A stretch of 64,000 nt of DNA from Carboxylicivirga litoralis (GTDB lineage: Bacteria > Bacteroidota > Bacteroidia > Bacteroidales > Marinilabiliaceae), in assembly GCF_025499605.1 (NCBI RefSeq), contig NZ_JAFMVC010000009.1, positions 1 to 64,000 of the forward strand, in the 5' to 3' direction. Position numbers and translations under genes: made by a program. The first letter of the stretch is position 1. The number at the start of each line of letters is the position of its first letter. Positions 46,160 through 57,964 of this stretch are shown piece after piece. Below the pieces are notes generated by a model. It saw only the letters and a list, made by a program, of their open reading frames with translations, was not told the origin of the DNA and did no database searches.

Positions 46160-49102
46160 ATGGCAGTTGGAAAAAGACTTAGTAAAGTAGCACGAGAATT
46201 CAATGTTGGACACCACACCATTGTGGAGTTCCTGCAGAAGAAAGGTTTCAAGGTAGAAACTAACCCGAATACAAAAATCTCGGAAGAGATGTATTCGCTT
46301 CTGTCACAAGAATATCGTGGCGATTCACATGTTAAAAAAGAATCGGAAAAACTGGCTAAATTAAAAGAGAAGTCGAAGAAAGAATCGATTTCACTTTCTG
46401 ATATCAGAGATGATATTGAGCCAGCTCAAGAAAAAGAAAAACCGGCTGAGACACCGGCTGCCAAGGATGAATCCGGACCTAAAGTAGTTGGTAAAGTTGA
46501 TTTAGACGCTTTCAAGCCGAAAAAGAAAGAAGCGCCAGCCCCTGCTCCTGCTCCAAAAGAAGAGAAGAAGGTTGAAGCGCCAAAGCAAGAAGCGCCTAAA
46601 AAGGAAGAGGAAGAAAAGCCAGTTGAGAAAAAGGTAGAAAAGAAAGTTGCTAAAAAGCCTGAGCACATTCCTACAAAAGTAGAACCTGCTGAAGAAATGA
46701 AGGTAGTTGGTAAAATTGACTTGGATAAAAAACCAAGTAAGCCAGCAGACAAGCCTAAGCAAGAAAAAGCTCAGCCTAAGGCTGAAGTAAAAAAGGAAAC
46801 ACCTGCTCCAAAGCCAGCTCCGGAATCAAAAGCTAAACCAGCTCCGAAAACAAAACCGGCAGCTGAAGCTCCTGCCAAGCAGGAAGAGAAGCCAAGTGAA
46901 GAAGATACTTTTAGAGCAACACAGGTTAAGAAATTATCTGGTCCAACGGTGATTGGTAAAATTGAATTACCTAAAACACCAACAAAATCAGATAACAAAT
47001 CGGCTGCCGATAAAAATGCCAATAAGAAGCGTAAGCGTAAGCGCATCAAAAAAGATAAAGAGAAGGTTGATATTAACCAGAAGCAACAACAAGGCGGCGA
47101 TAACAAGCAGCAAGGCGGACAAGGTGGCGGTCAGCGTAACGACAACCGTCCACAACGTCAGCGTCCTACTCGCGTTAAGAAACGCCCTGTAAAAACGGAG
47201 GTTAACGAGGAAGATGTACAAAAGCAAATTAAAGATACTTTAGCGCGCTTAACATCTAAAGGAAAGAGCAAAGGTGCTAAACACCGTCGTGAAAAACGTG
47301 AAATGCAGTCTCAACGCCAGCAGGCTGAGATGGAGCAGGCAGACAAGGAAAAGTCAATTTTGAAAGTTACGGAGTTCGTTACAGCGAATGAATTGGCCAA
47401 CATGATGGAAGTACAGGTGAACCAGATTATTGCCACCTGTATGAGTTTAGGCATGTTCGTTTCTATCAACCAACGACTGGATGCTGAAACATTAGCTCTT
47501 GTAGCCGAAGAATTTGGTTATACCATTGAATTCGTCAGTGCCGAGGTGGTTGAATCCATTATCGAAGAAGAGGACAAAGAGGAAGATTTAGTAGATCGTC
47601 CCCCAATTGTAACCGTGATGGGTCACGTTGACCACGGTAAAACCTCATTGCTTGACCACATTCGTCAGGCCAACGTAATTGCCGGTGAGGCAGGTGGTAT
47701 TACACAGCACATTGGTGCCTACAGTGTAACACGCGAAGATGGTCGTCAGATTACCTTCCTGGATACACCAGGTCACGAGGCCTTTACAGCGATGCGTGCT
47801 CGTGGTGCCCAAATTACCGATATTGCCATTATTATTGTAGCGGCTGATGATAACGTGATGCCTCAAACTGTGGAGGCCATCAACCACGCGGCTGCAGCAG
47901 GTGTACCTATTGTGTTTGCCATTAACAAAATTGACAAGCCGGGTGCCAATCCAGATAGAATTAAAGAAGAACTGGCCAATATGAACTACCTAGTTGAAGA
48001 CTGGGGTGGTAAATACCAGTGCCAGGAGATTTCAGCCAAGAATGGTGTTAACATCGAAGAGCTGCTTGAAAAAGTATTGCTCGAAGCTGACCTTCTTGAG
48101 TTGAAAGCCAATCCAAATAAACGAGCGGTTGGTTCGGTTATCGAATCATCACTTGATAAAGGACGTGGTTATGTAACGACCTTATTGATACAAAGCGGAA
48201 CCATGCGTGTAGGCGACATGATACTGTCAGGTTCACACTATGGTCACGTGAAAGCCATGTTTAACGAGCGTAACCAGAAGGTTGACGAAGTAGGGCCATC
48301 AGAACCAGCATTAGTACTTGGTTTAAATGGTGCTCCTCAGGCGGGTGAGCGTTTCAACATCATGGAAGATGAGCGCGAAGCCAAAGATATTGCGACAAAA
48401 CGTGAGCAATTACAACGTGAGCAGGGCATGCGCACCAAGAAGCATATTACGCTTGACGAAATCGGTCGTCGTATTGCCATTGGTAACTTCCAGGAATTAA
48501 ATGTGATTGTGAAGGGGGATGTGGATGGTTCTATCGAAGCATTATCTGACTCATTAATCAAATTGTCAACTGAAGAGATTCAGGTGAATGTGATTCACAA
48601 AGCAGTAGGTCAGATTTCAGAATCGGATATCATGTTAGCAACAGCTTCAAACGCTATTGTTATCGGTTTCCAGGTTCGTCCATCGATGGCTGCTCGTCGT
48701 ATTGCCGAGAAAGAAGAAATCGATATTCGACTTTACTCCATCATCTACGATGCTATTGAAGAGTTGAAATCAGCCATGGAAGGTATGTTATCACCAGAAA
48801 TCAAAGAAGAGATTACAGCAACCATCGAAATTCGCGAGACATTCAAAATTTCGAAAGTGGGTACCATCGCTGGTTGTATGGTGAAAGAAGGAAAAATCAA
48901 GCGTACCAATAAAATCCGTCTTATCCGCGAAGGAATTGTGGTTTACACTGGTGAGCTTGGTTCTCTGAAACGCTTTAAAGACGATGTGAAAGAAGTAGCA
49001 TCGGGTTACGAGTGTGGTTTGAACATCGACAAATACAACGACATTAAGGTTGGTGATATTGTTGAAGCTTACGAAGAAGTGGAAGTAAGCCGTAAATTGT
49101 AA
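46160..49102 (+). CDS. infB: Translation initiation factor IF-2
   Basis: The protein has 980 residues. The N-terminal IF2_N-like motif ([20 protein letters not shown]) is followed by a low-complexity Lys/Pro/Ala/Glu-rich region of about 300 residues, in which the element KVVGKIDL recurs. The GTPase domain starts near residue 480 ([37 protein letters not shown]), followed by domain II-IV regions. It delivers initiator tRNA to the ribosome. The repetitive N-terminus creates long open frames on the other strand that are not genes. Confidence 0.97.
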   Translation: MAVGKRLSKVAREFNVGHHTIVEFLQKKGFKVETNPNTKISEEMYSLLSQEYRGDSHVKKESEKLAKLKEKSKKESISLSDIRDDIEPAQEKEKPAETPAAKDESGPKVVGKVDLDAFKPKKKEAPAPAPAPKEEKKVEAPKQEAPKKEEEEKPVEKKVEKKVAKKPEHIPTKVEPAEEMKVVGKIDLDKKPSKPADKPKQEKAQPKAEVKKETPAPKPAPESKAKPAPKTKPAAEAPAKQEEKPSEEDTFRATQVKKLSGPTVIGKIELPKTPTKSDNKSAADKNANKKRKRKRIKKDKEKVDINQKQQQGGDNKQQGGQGGGQRNDNRPQRQRPTRVKKRPVKTEVNEEDVQKQIKDTLARLTSKGKSKGAKHRREKREMQSQRQQAEMEQADKEKSILKVTEFVTANELANMMEVQVNQIIATCMSLGMFVSINQRLDAETLALVAEEFGYTIEFVSAEVVESIIEEEDKEEDLVDRPPIVTVMGHVDHGKTSLLDHIRQANVIAGEAGGITQHIGAYSVTREDGRQITFLDTPGHEAFTAMRARGAQITDIAIIIVAADDNVMPQTVEAINHAAAAGVPIVFAINKIDKPGANPDRIKEELANMNYLVEDWGGKYQCQEISAKNGVNIEELLEKVLLEADLLELKANPNKRAVGSVIESSLDKGRGYVTTLLIQSGTMRVGDMILSGSHYGHVKAMFNERNQKVDEVGPSEPALVLGLNGAPQAGERFNIMEDEREAKDIATKREQLQREQGMRTKKHITLDEIGRRIAIGNFQELNVIVKGDVDGSIEALSDSLIKLSTEEIQVNVIHKAVGQISESDIMLATASNAIVIGFQVRPSMAARRIAEKEEIDIRLYSIIYDAIEELKSAMEGMLSPEIKEEITATIEIRETFKISKVGTIAGCMVKEGKIKRTNKIRLIREGIVVYTGELGSLKRFKDDVKEVASGYECGLNIDKYNDIKVGDIVEAYEEVEVSRKL

Positions 49103-49123
49103 AATAGTTTCACACTATATACT

Positions 49124-49155
49124 AAAAATGGTCATCCGATTGGATGACCATTTTT
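49124..49155. terminator. Bidirectional terminator between infB and kdsB
   Basis: A perfect 14-bp stem (aaaaatggtcatcc / ggatgaccattttt) with a 4-base loop is flanked by A and T runs on both sides. It serves convergent infB and kdsB. Confidence 0.9.
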
Positions 49156-49179
49156 GTTATATAATAACTCAGGATAGTA

Positions 49180-49935
49180 TTAAATTAGACCTGATTTCAG
49201 AAGATTCTCCAAATCCTCTGGGGTATCAATCCCATGCGATTCTTCAGTCGTTTCTTCCACTCGAATGGAATAGCCATTTTCAAGCCAGCGCAATTGTTCT
49301 AACGATTCGGCAGCTTCTAATTGACCAATTGCCAATTGAGTAATTTCAAATAATACATCAGCACGATAACCATACAAGCCAACATGGTTGTAGTAGGAAT
49401 GCTTGTCTGTCCATTGACTCTCCTCCACACCCCTTAGATAGGGTATTGGTGAACGACTAAAATACAGAGCTCGTTTATCCTTACTTAACACCACCTTGGG
49501 CTTGTTGGGATTAAACAAATCGTCGGATGAGGTAACAGGCTTCACCAAAGTGGCCAGTTGGGTTGCTACATCATTAAAGCAATGTGCAACCGAAGTAATC
49601 TGTTTCGGGCTGATAAAAGGTTCATCGCCCTGTATGTTAATCACTGCGTAAAAATCACTTTGCTCCAGCTCTTTTACCTTTGTTAGAGCTTCAGCACACC
49701 GGTCGGTGCCACTCTGATGGTTGACTGAAGTCATCACCACCTTGCCTCCAAATGCTAATACTGCTTTTTCAATACGTTCATCATCCGTGGCCACATAAAC
49801 ACAGTCCAGCTCTTTATTGGCTTGTTCATACACGCGTTGAACCATAATTTTCCCACCAATATCTGCCAATGGTTTCCCTGGAAAACGAGTGGAAGCATAT
49901 CTAGCTGGTATTATTCCCAAAATCTTTTTTGTCAT
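49180..49935 (-). CDS. kdsB: CMP-KDO synthetase
   Basis: This 251-residue nucleotidyltransferase opens IIPARYASTRFPGKPLADIG and has VVMTSVNHQSGTDRCAEAL, INIQGDEPFI and the C-terminal LRWLENGYSIRVEETTEESH. It activates KDO for attachment to lipid A, tying in with the lpx genes nearby. It is a single-gene unit divergent from the sigma-54 activator. Confidence 0.96.
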   Translation of the reverse strand: MTKKILGIIPARYASTRFPGKPLADIGGKIMVQRVYEQANKELDCVYVATDDERIEKAVLAFGGKVVMTSVNHQSGTDRCAEALTKVKELEQSDFYAVINIQGDEPFISPKQITSVAHCFNDVATQLATLVKPVTSSDDLFNPNKPKVVLSKDKRALYFSRSPIPYLRGVEESQWTDKHSYYNHVGLYGYRADVLFEITQLAIGQLEAAESLEQLRWLENGYSIRVEETTEESHGIDTPEDLENLLKSGLI

Positions 49936-50072
49936 TGCACTTTCGTTTATATCTCACAAATGTATCAAGTTAAACGCAAATTATTACAACCTATTTGGCA
50001 GAGCCTTGCTTTATCCATATCTATTTTAACAATTTTTGTTGAGCATCATAGATGTCAATTCTTTTAGAATTG

Positions 50073-50080
50073 TAACTTTG
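50073..50080 (+). promoter_or_regulatory. Bacteroidota -7 box for the sigma-54 activator gene
   Basis: TAACTTTG matches TAnnTTTG, 61 bases before the gene start. No TTTG was found at the expected upstream distance. Confidence 0.4.
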
Positions 50081-50141
50081 TCAGGTTATCTGCAATTTTA
50101 GCAGGTTATTCAACGATTGGATAGTGATATAGCAGTAAAGA

Positions 50142-51389
50142 ATGGATTTACAACAAATCAAACAACGATTCGGAATAATTGGCAATTCGTTTGGACTCAA
50201 CAGGGCCATTGATGTGGCAGTGCAAGTGGCACCAACAGATTTATCGGTGCTAATTACAGGAGAAAGTGGAACTGGGAAAGAGGTGATGCCACAGATCATC
50301 CACCAGTCAAGTGCCCGCAAGCATGGCTCCTACATTGCTGTTAACTGTGGGGCTATTCCTGAAGGTACTATTGATTCCGAACTCTTCGGACACGAAAAAG
50401 GAGCATTTACCGGTGCCTTATCCGATCGTAAAGGTTATTTTGAAGAAGCTAATGGTGGTACTATTTTCCTGGATGAAATTGGTGAATTACCACTTAATAC
50501 CCAAGTTCGTTTATTGCGTGTATTAGAAGCTGGCGAATTTATCAAAGTAGGTTCATCCAAAGTTTTAAAAACTGATGTGCGTGTAGTAGCGGCTACTAAC
50601 GTAAAAATGGAGCAAGCCATTAAAGAAGGTAAGTTTCGTGAAGATTTATTTTATCGTTTAAATAGTGTGCCGATTTCTATACCTCCATTGCGTGAGCGTG
50701 CCGATGATATTTATTTGTTGTTTCGCAAATTTGCTAATGACTTTGCAACACGCTATCGCATGCCGGCAATTCGCTTAACTGACGATGCTAAAGAAATGCT
50801 TCTGCGCTATCGCTGGCCGGGAAACATCAGACAGCTAAAGAATATTACAGAACAAATTTCCGTTATTGAGCAACAACGAGAAATCAATGGCGAAGCCATT
50901 ACTAAATACCTGCCCTATCATTCGGGCGATAACCTTCCGGCCATTATAACCGACCATAAAAAGGAGGAATCCGACTTCAGTAACGAGCGCGAAATTCTTT
51001 ATAAGGTGTTGTTCGATATGAAGAATGATATGAACGACCTGAAAAAGCTTGTACTGGATATGATGGAAAATGGAGGTGTGAATGCACAAGGCGAACATGC
51101 CCAAATTATCCAGAAACTATATCAAAGCGAAGATGGTGACTTTGTGCCCAATAATAATAACGTGCAACCGATGCCTTATTCACAACCTGTTCATAAGGAA
51201 CACCATGAATCCATTCAGGATACTGAAGAGTTTGTCGAAGAATCGCTATCATTGGCCGATAAAGAAATTGAGTTAATTAAAAAAGCGCTCGATAAATACA
51301 ATGGCCGGCGAAAACAGGCAGCGGTTGAGTTAGGTATATCGGAACGTACCTTATATCGAAAAATTAAAGAATATCAGATAGAACGATGA
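50142..51389 (+). CDS. Sigma-54-dependent transcriptional activator
   Basis: This 415-residue protein consists of an AAA+ domain from the start (Walker A GESGTGKE near 45; HEKGAFTGALSDRKG with GAFTGA near 90; Walker B GGTIFLDEIGEL), the GNIRQLKN sensor segment, and a C-terminal Fis-type helix-turn-helix (RKQAAVELGISERTLYRKI). No receiver or sensor domain precedes the AAA+ module, so control must come by another route. It overlaps the next gene (lptE-like) by 4 bases (atga). The regulator-lptE-TPR-secG order is a common Bacteroidota arrangement, suggesting a link to envelope and secretion functions. Confidence 0.93.
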   Translation: MDLQQIKQRFGIIGNSFGLNRAIDVAVQVAPTDLSVLITGESGTGKEVMPQIIHQSSARKHGSYIAVNCGAIPEGTIDSELFGHEKGAFTGALSDRKGYFEEANGGTIFLDEIGELPLNTQVRLLRVLEAGEFIKVGSSKVLKTDVRVVAATNVKMEQAIKEGKFREDLFYRLNSVPISIPPLRERADDIYLLFRKFANDFATRYRMPAIRLTDDAKEMLLRYRWPGNIRQLKNITEQISVIEQQREINGEAITKYLPYHSGDNLPAIITDHKKEESDFSNEREILYKVLFDMKNDMNDLKKLVLDMMENGGVNAQGEHAQIIQKLYQSEDGDFVPNNNNVQPMPYSQPVHKEHHESIQDTEEFVEESLSLADKEIELIKKALDKYNGRRKQAAVELGISERTLYRKIKEYQIER

Positions 51390-51892
51390 GCAAAATAAAT
51401 ATCCTATTAGTAGTATGTCTGTCATTAATTGTGAGCGCCTGCTCCGTTAGCATGACAATGAGCGGCGCCTCCATACCCGAAAATCTAAATACTTTTTCAG
51501 TACAGTATTTTGATAATCGTGCACCATTAATCAACCCGGTATTAAGCCAAAATTTAACAGAAGGGTTGAAAGACCGAATTGCCAATGAATCACGTTTAAC
51601 ACTCAAGGATGGAACCGGTGATGTAGATTTCTCAGGCGAGATTACAGGTTATAGCGTTCGACCTATGGCTATTCAGGCCGATGCAGTCTCTGCCGAAACA
51701 CGGTTAAGCATGACGGTTAAAGTCCGCTATAAAAACTACAAAGACCCAAAACTTAATTGGGAAAGTTCTTTCTCAGCCTTCCGTGACTTTGAATCATCGC
51801 AAAACATTAATGCCGTTGAAGATGATTTAACAGCTGAAATGATTGAAGAAATTACTGAAAATATTTTCAACAAAGCATTTGCCGATTGGTAG
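51386..51892 (+). CDS. lptE: LptE-like lipoprotein
   Basis: This 168-residue protein has a lipoprotein signal ending LIVSACSVSM and a beta-alpha-beta-rich domain (NTFSVQYFDNRAPLINP; DFSGEITGYSVRPMAIQA; LSMTVKVRYKNYKDPKLNW) as in the LptE family, which plugs LptD for LPS export to the outer membrane. The C-terminal helix (MIEEITENIFNKAFADW) is typical of Bacteroidota LptE-like proteins. It overlaps the preceding activator gene by 4 bases. Confidence 0.85.
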   Translation: MSKINILLVVCLSLIVSACSVSMTMSGASIPENLNTFSVQYFDNRAPLINPVLSQNLTEGLKDRIANESRLTLKDGTGDVDFSGEITGYSVRPMAIQADAVSAETRLSMTVKVRYKNYKDPKLNWESSFSAFRDFESSQNINAVEDDLTAEMIEEITENIFNKAFADW

Positions 51893-51913
51893 AATACTAT
51901 CGTTTTTAGCCCG

Positions 51914-52831
51914 ATGAAAAAAACAGATTTTTTTGACATAGTAGCTCAACCAGCATTGCTTAATGAAGGCTCCCTACCTGCATTAAATGAAATAGTGGAA
52001 GAATTTCCCTGGTTTCAAACAGGTCGTATGTTACTGATTAAAAATCTTCATACCATTGAACATCTGCGCTTTAATGCTGAATTGAAGCATTCGGCAGCCT
52101 TTATCGCTGACAGGAAACGCTTGTTTGAACTCATCCACAACAACACTTCTGAAGCAACAGTTGAAAATGAATCGCTTGAGACAGCTGACACAACACCTAC
52201 TGAACAATTTGTTGAAACCAAAGAAGAAAATACAAAATCTTCGGTAGGCATAACAACCAAGGTAAGCTCAATAGCTGATTATTTCCAAGCTGACGATGTG
52301 TATGAAACAGCTGATGGTGGTCAAATTGATTTCTCTCTCACGTCTGATAAGAATGCCAATGACGAATCATCGTCGATGGTGATGCCTAGTGCGGACTTTT
52401 TAGGTTATGAATCGGCCGATTTTGTTGGTTATGAATTAAAAGAAAGCATTGACCCTAAAGAAAAGAAAGATGAAAGCCACTCCTTCTCCGATTGGTTAAC
52501 CATGCTTCGTCATGCCCCTGTTCAGGCAGAAGAACAACCTGTCAAGAAAAAATCGCAGCAAATTATTGATAATTTCTTACAGATTGATTCGCCAAAGATT
52601 GTTCCGACCCGTAAAATGGAGGAGCAAAAAACTGCAGTTCCTCCTGCTTTTAACGACAATTCAAATGACAGCTCGGACGACCTGATGTCGGAAACTTTAG
52701 CTGATATTTACATCAAGCAAAAGCACTATGATAAAGCAATTGGGATATATGAAAAGCTACGTTTGAAATATCCCGAAAAAAATGCTTACTTTGCACGTCG
52801 AATTAGCGACTTAGAAAAATTAACAAATTAA
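51914..52831 (+). CDS. TPR-containing protein of unknown function
   Basis: This 305-residue protein has an N-terminal helical part (TDFFDIVAQPALLNEGSLPALN, then FPWFQTGRMLLIKNLHTIE), a long acidic, low-complexity middle with Glu/Ser/Thr (about 85-250), and a C-terminal tetratricopeptide-like repeat (SETLADIYIKQKHYDKAIGI). No signal peptide or membrane helix is seen, so it is probably cytoplasmic. It sits between lptE-like and secG. The function is unknown. Confidence 0.75.
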   Translation: MKKTDFFDIVAQPALLNEGSLPALNEIVEEFPWFQTGRMLLIKNLHTIEHLRFNAELKHSAAFIADRKRLFELIHNNTSEATVENESLETADTTPTEQFVETKEENTKSSVGITTKVSSIADYFQADDVYETADGGQIDFSLTSDKNANDESSSMVMPSADFLGYESADFVGYELKESIDPKEKKDESHSFSDWLTMLRHAPVQAEEQPVKKKSQQIIDNFLQIDSPKIVPTRKMEEQKTAVPPAFNDNSNDSSDDLMSETLADIYIKQKHYDKAIGIYEKLRLKYPEKNAYFARRISDLEKLTN

Positions 52832-52846
52832 ATAATTGAGCGAGAT

Positions 52847-53206
52847 ATGTATACTTTTGTTTCGATATTAGTAATCTTAGTAAGTATCTTTTTAATCCTT
52901 ATTGTACTGGTTCAGAACTCTAAGGGTGGTGGTTTGGCCTCTAACTTTTCATCACAAAACCAGGTGATGGGTGTGCGTAAAACAACTGATTTCTTAGAAA
53001 AAGCAACCTGGACAATGGCAGCTGCTTTATTAGTATTGTCATTTGTGGCTGTAATGGTATTGCCAAAAGGTCAAATGGGTGGTGCTGAAATTGATGAGAA
53101 ATTAAACACTTTGCCATCACAACAGCAAGAAGTACCAGCTTTCCCAACACCAGCACAAGGTGACGAAGCTACTACAGAAGAAGCTCCTGCTGAAGACGCT
53201 AACTAA
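52847..53206 (+). CDS. secG: Preprotein translocase subunit SecG
   Basis: This 119-residue protein has two transmembrane helices (VSILVILVSIFLILIVLVQ; ATWTMAAALLVLSFVAVMVL) separated by the SecG signature QNSKGGGLASNFSSQNQVMGVRK. The C-terminus is a Pro/Glu/Ala-rich tail. It stimulates SecYEG translocation. It is followed by a strong terminator. Confidence 0.93.
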   Translation: MYTFVSILVILVSIFLILIVLVQNSKGGGLASNFSSQNQVMGVRKTTDFLEKATWTMAAALLVLSFVAVMVLPKGQMGGAEIDEKLNTLPSQQQEVPAFPTPAQGDEATTEEAPAEDAN

Positions 53207-53229
53207 GCAGAAAAATTTAAAAAAATATT

Positions 53230-53262
53230 AAAGAGGAAATCCGTTTGGGTTTCCTCTTTTTC
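53230..53262 (+). terminator. Terminator of secG
   Basis: A 10-bp stem (aaagaggaaa / tttcctcttt) with a 10-base loop is followed by tttcg. A clear intrinsic terminator 24 bases after the secG stop. Confidence 0.85.
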
Positions 53263-53293
53263 GTTTATGGGCAATGAGTAGTCCTACAATATT

Positions 53294-53380
53294 TCCCGCT
53301 GATTTCGCAGATTAACGCAGAACATTATTTTGCAAAAGCAATTAAAAAAAACTCAGCGAAAATCTGCGTTATCTGCGGGA
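53294..53380. repeat. Large inverted repeat, dispersed-repeat-like
   Basis: The left arm (53294-53322, tcccgctgatttcgcagatt...) is mirrored by the right arm (53352-53380, ending gcgttatctgcggga) with most of 29 positions paired and about 29 A-rich bases between. The motif family (cgcagatt-acgcag) is known to me as a dispersed intergenic repeat in Bacteroidota and others. Confidence 0.65.
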
Positions 53381-53480
53381 ACCTATTCGTAACCTGCAAT
53401 TTTGACTTTTGTGTCACGCCTCGCCTGTCAGACATCTGCAAAAAAGTCAGTGAAACTTATAAAAATATGTCATAAATTGC

Positions 53481-53496
53481 TTTGGCATACTTTGTG
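53481..53496 (+). promoter_or_regulatory. Possible sigma-54-like element upstream of groES
   Basis: TTTGGCATACTTTGTG keeps the -24 TGGCA half of a sigma-54 promoter, but the -12 half is GTGA instead of TTGC at the right spacing. It lies about 50 bases before groES. It may instead be part of a heat-shock control region; no CIRCE inverted repeat was seen. Confidence 0.3.
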
Positions 53497-53544
53497 AGAA
53501 AACAGCAATCGTTATAATAAAAACAACATTAAAAATTAATAGAT

Positions 53545-55499
<1,955 letters not shown>

Positions 55500-55525
55500 G
55501 AATCATCATAAACAAATATATAAAG

Positions 55526-55553
55526 AGGGAAGTCGAAAGGCTTCCCTTTTTTT
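55526..55553 (+). terminator. Terminator of groESL
   Basis: The stem agggaag / cttccct, with loop tcgaaagg and flanking aaag / cttt, is followed by a run of seven or more T. It lies about 25 bases past the groEL stop. Confidence 0.85.
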
Positions 55554-55664
55554 GTATATTAAACCTAAAAATATCACAATCTTAAGGATAGCAAAGCCAA
55601 AACTTCTTTATAATTGTTATATTTATCGAAATCTATTTCAATCATAATCAGACCTTAAAGCCTT

Positions 55665-56510
55665 ATGACAATAGAAGACAAAAATTATTCACGTACTTTA
55701 AACGCAACAAACGGATTAGCATTTAATCTTAAATATATTGCCGACAAGCAAAACCTTTCGTGGTACAACAAGCAAGAATATCTTCAAAAGCAGTGCGAAT
55801 ATTGTGCGTTTACTTCATCTAAAAAAGAACCGATTCATAGTTTGATAAGAAGTGGAGTGTCTCTTTTTAATGATCATGAGCTATTAGTTGCCGATATTCA
55901 TGCCGGAGAATATATTGGGGTTCATTTAAAACACATGCTCAATATTGTTGATGAAAACAAGGGAGCAGCAATAGCTTTTGAAGGCTCTAAAAATGCGCCC
56001 ATAAAGAAATATCATTTCTCCTGTCATTTTATTGCAGATAAAAACCGACTGCCAATAACAACAGACCTTAATAAAAATTACAATAAGGTGATTTTTAGTC
56101 AAAACAACTTATCAATTAGCATTCTTGATGTTTATGGCCGAAACCCTATATATATTACAAGTTCATCAGCAGATGTGCTTGTTGACACCTTTCATAAAGT
56201 AGAAAAACAGATTGGCGTTAACTATTCGACCAATAGCCATCCATACATCAACCTGGTTATATGGAAAGAAGATAATAAATATATACTTGCTGCCATCCCA
56301 AGGGTAGTCTATAAACCAACCGAATTTTATGATGAAACCAACCTATGGGATATAGCGCCTGGGGTTTTAGAGATGAGCGGACTTTATTTAATAAGTAATC
56401 ATAGTGAGTTTATTAGTGTTAATGTTGAACAACTTCAGGAAATTGCAAATGAGGTATCGTTTAGTAATAGCCATATATTAGAAATTATAAATACATTAGA
56501 CCTAAGCTGA
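55665..56510 (+). CDS. DUF4922-like protein
   Basis: This is a 281-residue protein without signal or membrane segments. The C-terminal third (YINLVIWKEDNKYILAAIPR, then VYKPTEFY and GVLEMSGLYLI) resembles the end of DUF4922 proteins, which are related to GDP-hexose phosphorylases of the HIT group. The N-terminal part contains CEYCAFTSSKK, but I see no clear HxHxH catalytic triad. It lies 27 bases before the antiporter gene and may be co-transcribed with it. It might be a diverged phosphorylase-like protein; activity is doubtful. No gene symbol fits. Confidence 0.5.
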   Translation: MTIEDKNYSRTLNATNGLAFNLKYIADKQNLSWYNKQEYLQKQCEYCAFTSSKKEPIHSLIRSGVSLFNDHELLVADIHAGEYIGVHLKHMLNIVDENKGAAIAFEGSKNAPIKKYHFSCHFIADKNRLPITTDLNKNYNKVIFSQNNLSISILDVYGRNPIYITSSSADVLVDTFHKVEKQIGVNYSTNSHPYINLVIWKEDNKYILAAIPRVVYKPTEFYDETNLWDIAPGVLEMSGLYLISNHSEFISVNVEQLQEIANEVSFSNSHILEIINTLDLS

Positions 56511-56537
56511 CAATAAACGAATAACCAAACCCATATT

Positions 56538-57728
56538 ATGTATTTTCAATTTGCTATTCTCCTTGCTATAATATTAACATATAGCATAATAGCAGGAAAA
56601 GTTGAACGCTATCCTGTGAGTGCGCCCATCATCTTTCTAACAATCGGACTAATACTGGGGCCAATTGCCCTTCATGTGTTTAATTTTAATTTTAATCGAG
56701 AAAACTATCAGCTTTTATCCGAGTTTGCTTTAGCATTGGTATTATTTAGTGATGCCTCAAAAGCTAACTTAAAAGTTTTAAAACACCATTTTGCCTTACC
56801 ATCGAAGCTATTATTGATTGGATTACCCTTAACTATTCTGTTGGGCTATGTGATTGCCAGGATCCTTTTTCCACAATTTTCGTGGATTGAAGCTGCCATC
56901 TTAAGTACCATTCTTGCTCCAACTGATGCCGCACTTGGCGAACCTGTAGTCTCGAACAAATCAGTCCCGTCAAAAATCAGAGAAGGTATTAATGTTGAAA
57001 GTGGATTAAACGATGGTATCTGCGTGCCTATTTTATTGTTGCTAATAGCTGCGCAAAAAGTCCAGCATATCGAAACCTCTTCATTTAGTTATGGATTAAG
57101 CCTATTCGCAGATGAAATCGGGCTTGGGATTATAGTTGGTGCTTCTATCGCATTAGTTGGTGCTATTTTAATAAAGCAAGGTGTTAAAAACGGGTGGATT
57201 GAATCCTCATGGAGGACCACAATTATTATCCTAATCTCATTATCCAGTTTTACATTTGCCCAGGCATTAGGAGGAAGTGGCTTTATTGCTTGTTTTGTTG
57301 GAGGAATAACTTTTAATATCACGTTCAATCTAAATAAACCGGAATTTTTAGAAGGAAGCCAAGGCGTTGGCAAAATATTAAATGCCGTGGTATGGCTAAT
57401 TTTTGGAAGCGTTATTACCGGATGGATTTTACCCCAATTAACATTAGAAATTATCTTGTATTCATTATTAAGCCTTACTTTGATACGTATTCTTCCTGTA
57501 TTACTAACACTATTTAATCACAAAATAAGTTTATATGCCAAGTTATTTACGGCTTGGTTTGGTCCCAGAGGATTGGCAAGCATTGTATTTGCAGCTATGG
57601 TTTTAGATGTAAATTTACCTCATGGAAATACAATTGTTGTAATTGCTCTGCTAACTATTTTATTCAGCGTTTTTGCCCACGGTATATCAGCAAACCCGAT
57701 GGCTAAGGCATTTTTAAAATCGAACTAA
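56538..57728 (+). CDS. Cation/proton antiporter (CPA1/NhaP type)
   Basis: This 396-residue membrane protein has about 11-12 hydrophobic helices. Conserved features are ILAPTDAALGEPVVSNKSVP and NVESGLNDGICVPILLL, the ion-binding region of CPA1 exchangers, and later AWFGPRGLASIVFAAMVL. It probably exchanges sodium or potassium for protons at the inner membrane. There is no long C-terminal cytoplasmic domain. It follows the DUF4922-like gene closely. Confidence 0.88.
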   Translation: MYFQFAILLAIILTYSIIAGKVERYPVSAPIIFLTIGLILGPIALHVFNFNFNRENYQLLSEFALALVLFSDASKANLKVLKHHFALPSKLLLIGLPLTILLGYVIARILFPQFSWIEAAILSTILAPTDAALGEPVVSNKSVPSKIREGINVESGLNDGICVPILLLLIAAQKVQHIETSSFSYGLSLFADEIGLGIIVGASIALVGAILIKQGVKNGWIESSWRTTIIILISLSSFTFAQALGGSGFIACFVGGITFNITFNLNKPEFLEGSQGVGKILNAVVWLIFGSVITGWILPQLTLEIILYSLLSLTLIRILPVLLTLFNHKISLYAKLFTAWFGPRGLASIVFAAMVLDVNLPHGNTIVVIALLTILFSVFAHGISANPMAKAFLKSN

Positions 57729-57907
57729 GCCCTCAACTGTAAATATACCATTTATCTGTGTGCTGAACTCTAAGAAAAGGTCGAAAACGATGCCCTGCAA
57801 ATTGGTGGATACATGAAACTTATTGAATTAGTCATAGGCAATAATTATCCCCCTCTGCATCTCAGTGTTTATCTTTCTCACCTATTCCCAGATTTTAATT
57901 AATTGAG

Positions 57908-57915
57908 TATCTTTG
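57908..57915 (+). promoter_or_regulatory. Bacteroidota -7 box for lepA
   Basis: TATCTTTG matches TAnnTTTG, 49 bases before the lepA start. No TTTG was seen at the expected -33 distance. Confidence 0.45.
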
Positions 57916-57964
57916 CAGTCCTTGTTAACAGATTGACAAGCTAATTGATTGAAAGTAATTGTAG

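Larger units (their letters stand above)
53207..53544. other. 338-base intergenic region between secG and groES
   Basis: It holds the secG terminator (53230-53262), a large inverted repeat (53294-53380) and the groES promoter region, which includes a TGGCAT element at 53483-53488. No gene is seen. Confidence 0.7.

Noticed and set aside
46426-47227. Several open frames opposite infB
   Set aside because: They arise from the Lys/Pro/Ala/Glu-rich low-complexity region of IF-2, give Ser/Phe/Leu-rich translations, and have no start context.
53294-53380. CRISPR-like array
   Set aside because: There are only two arms in inverted orientation, with no spacers of regular length and no cas genes.
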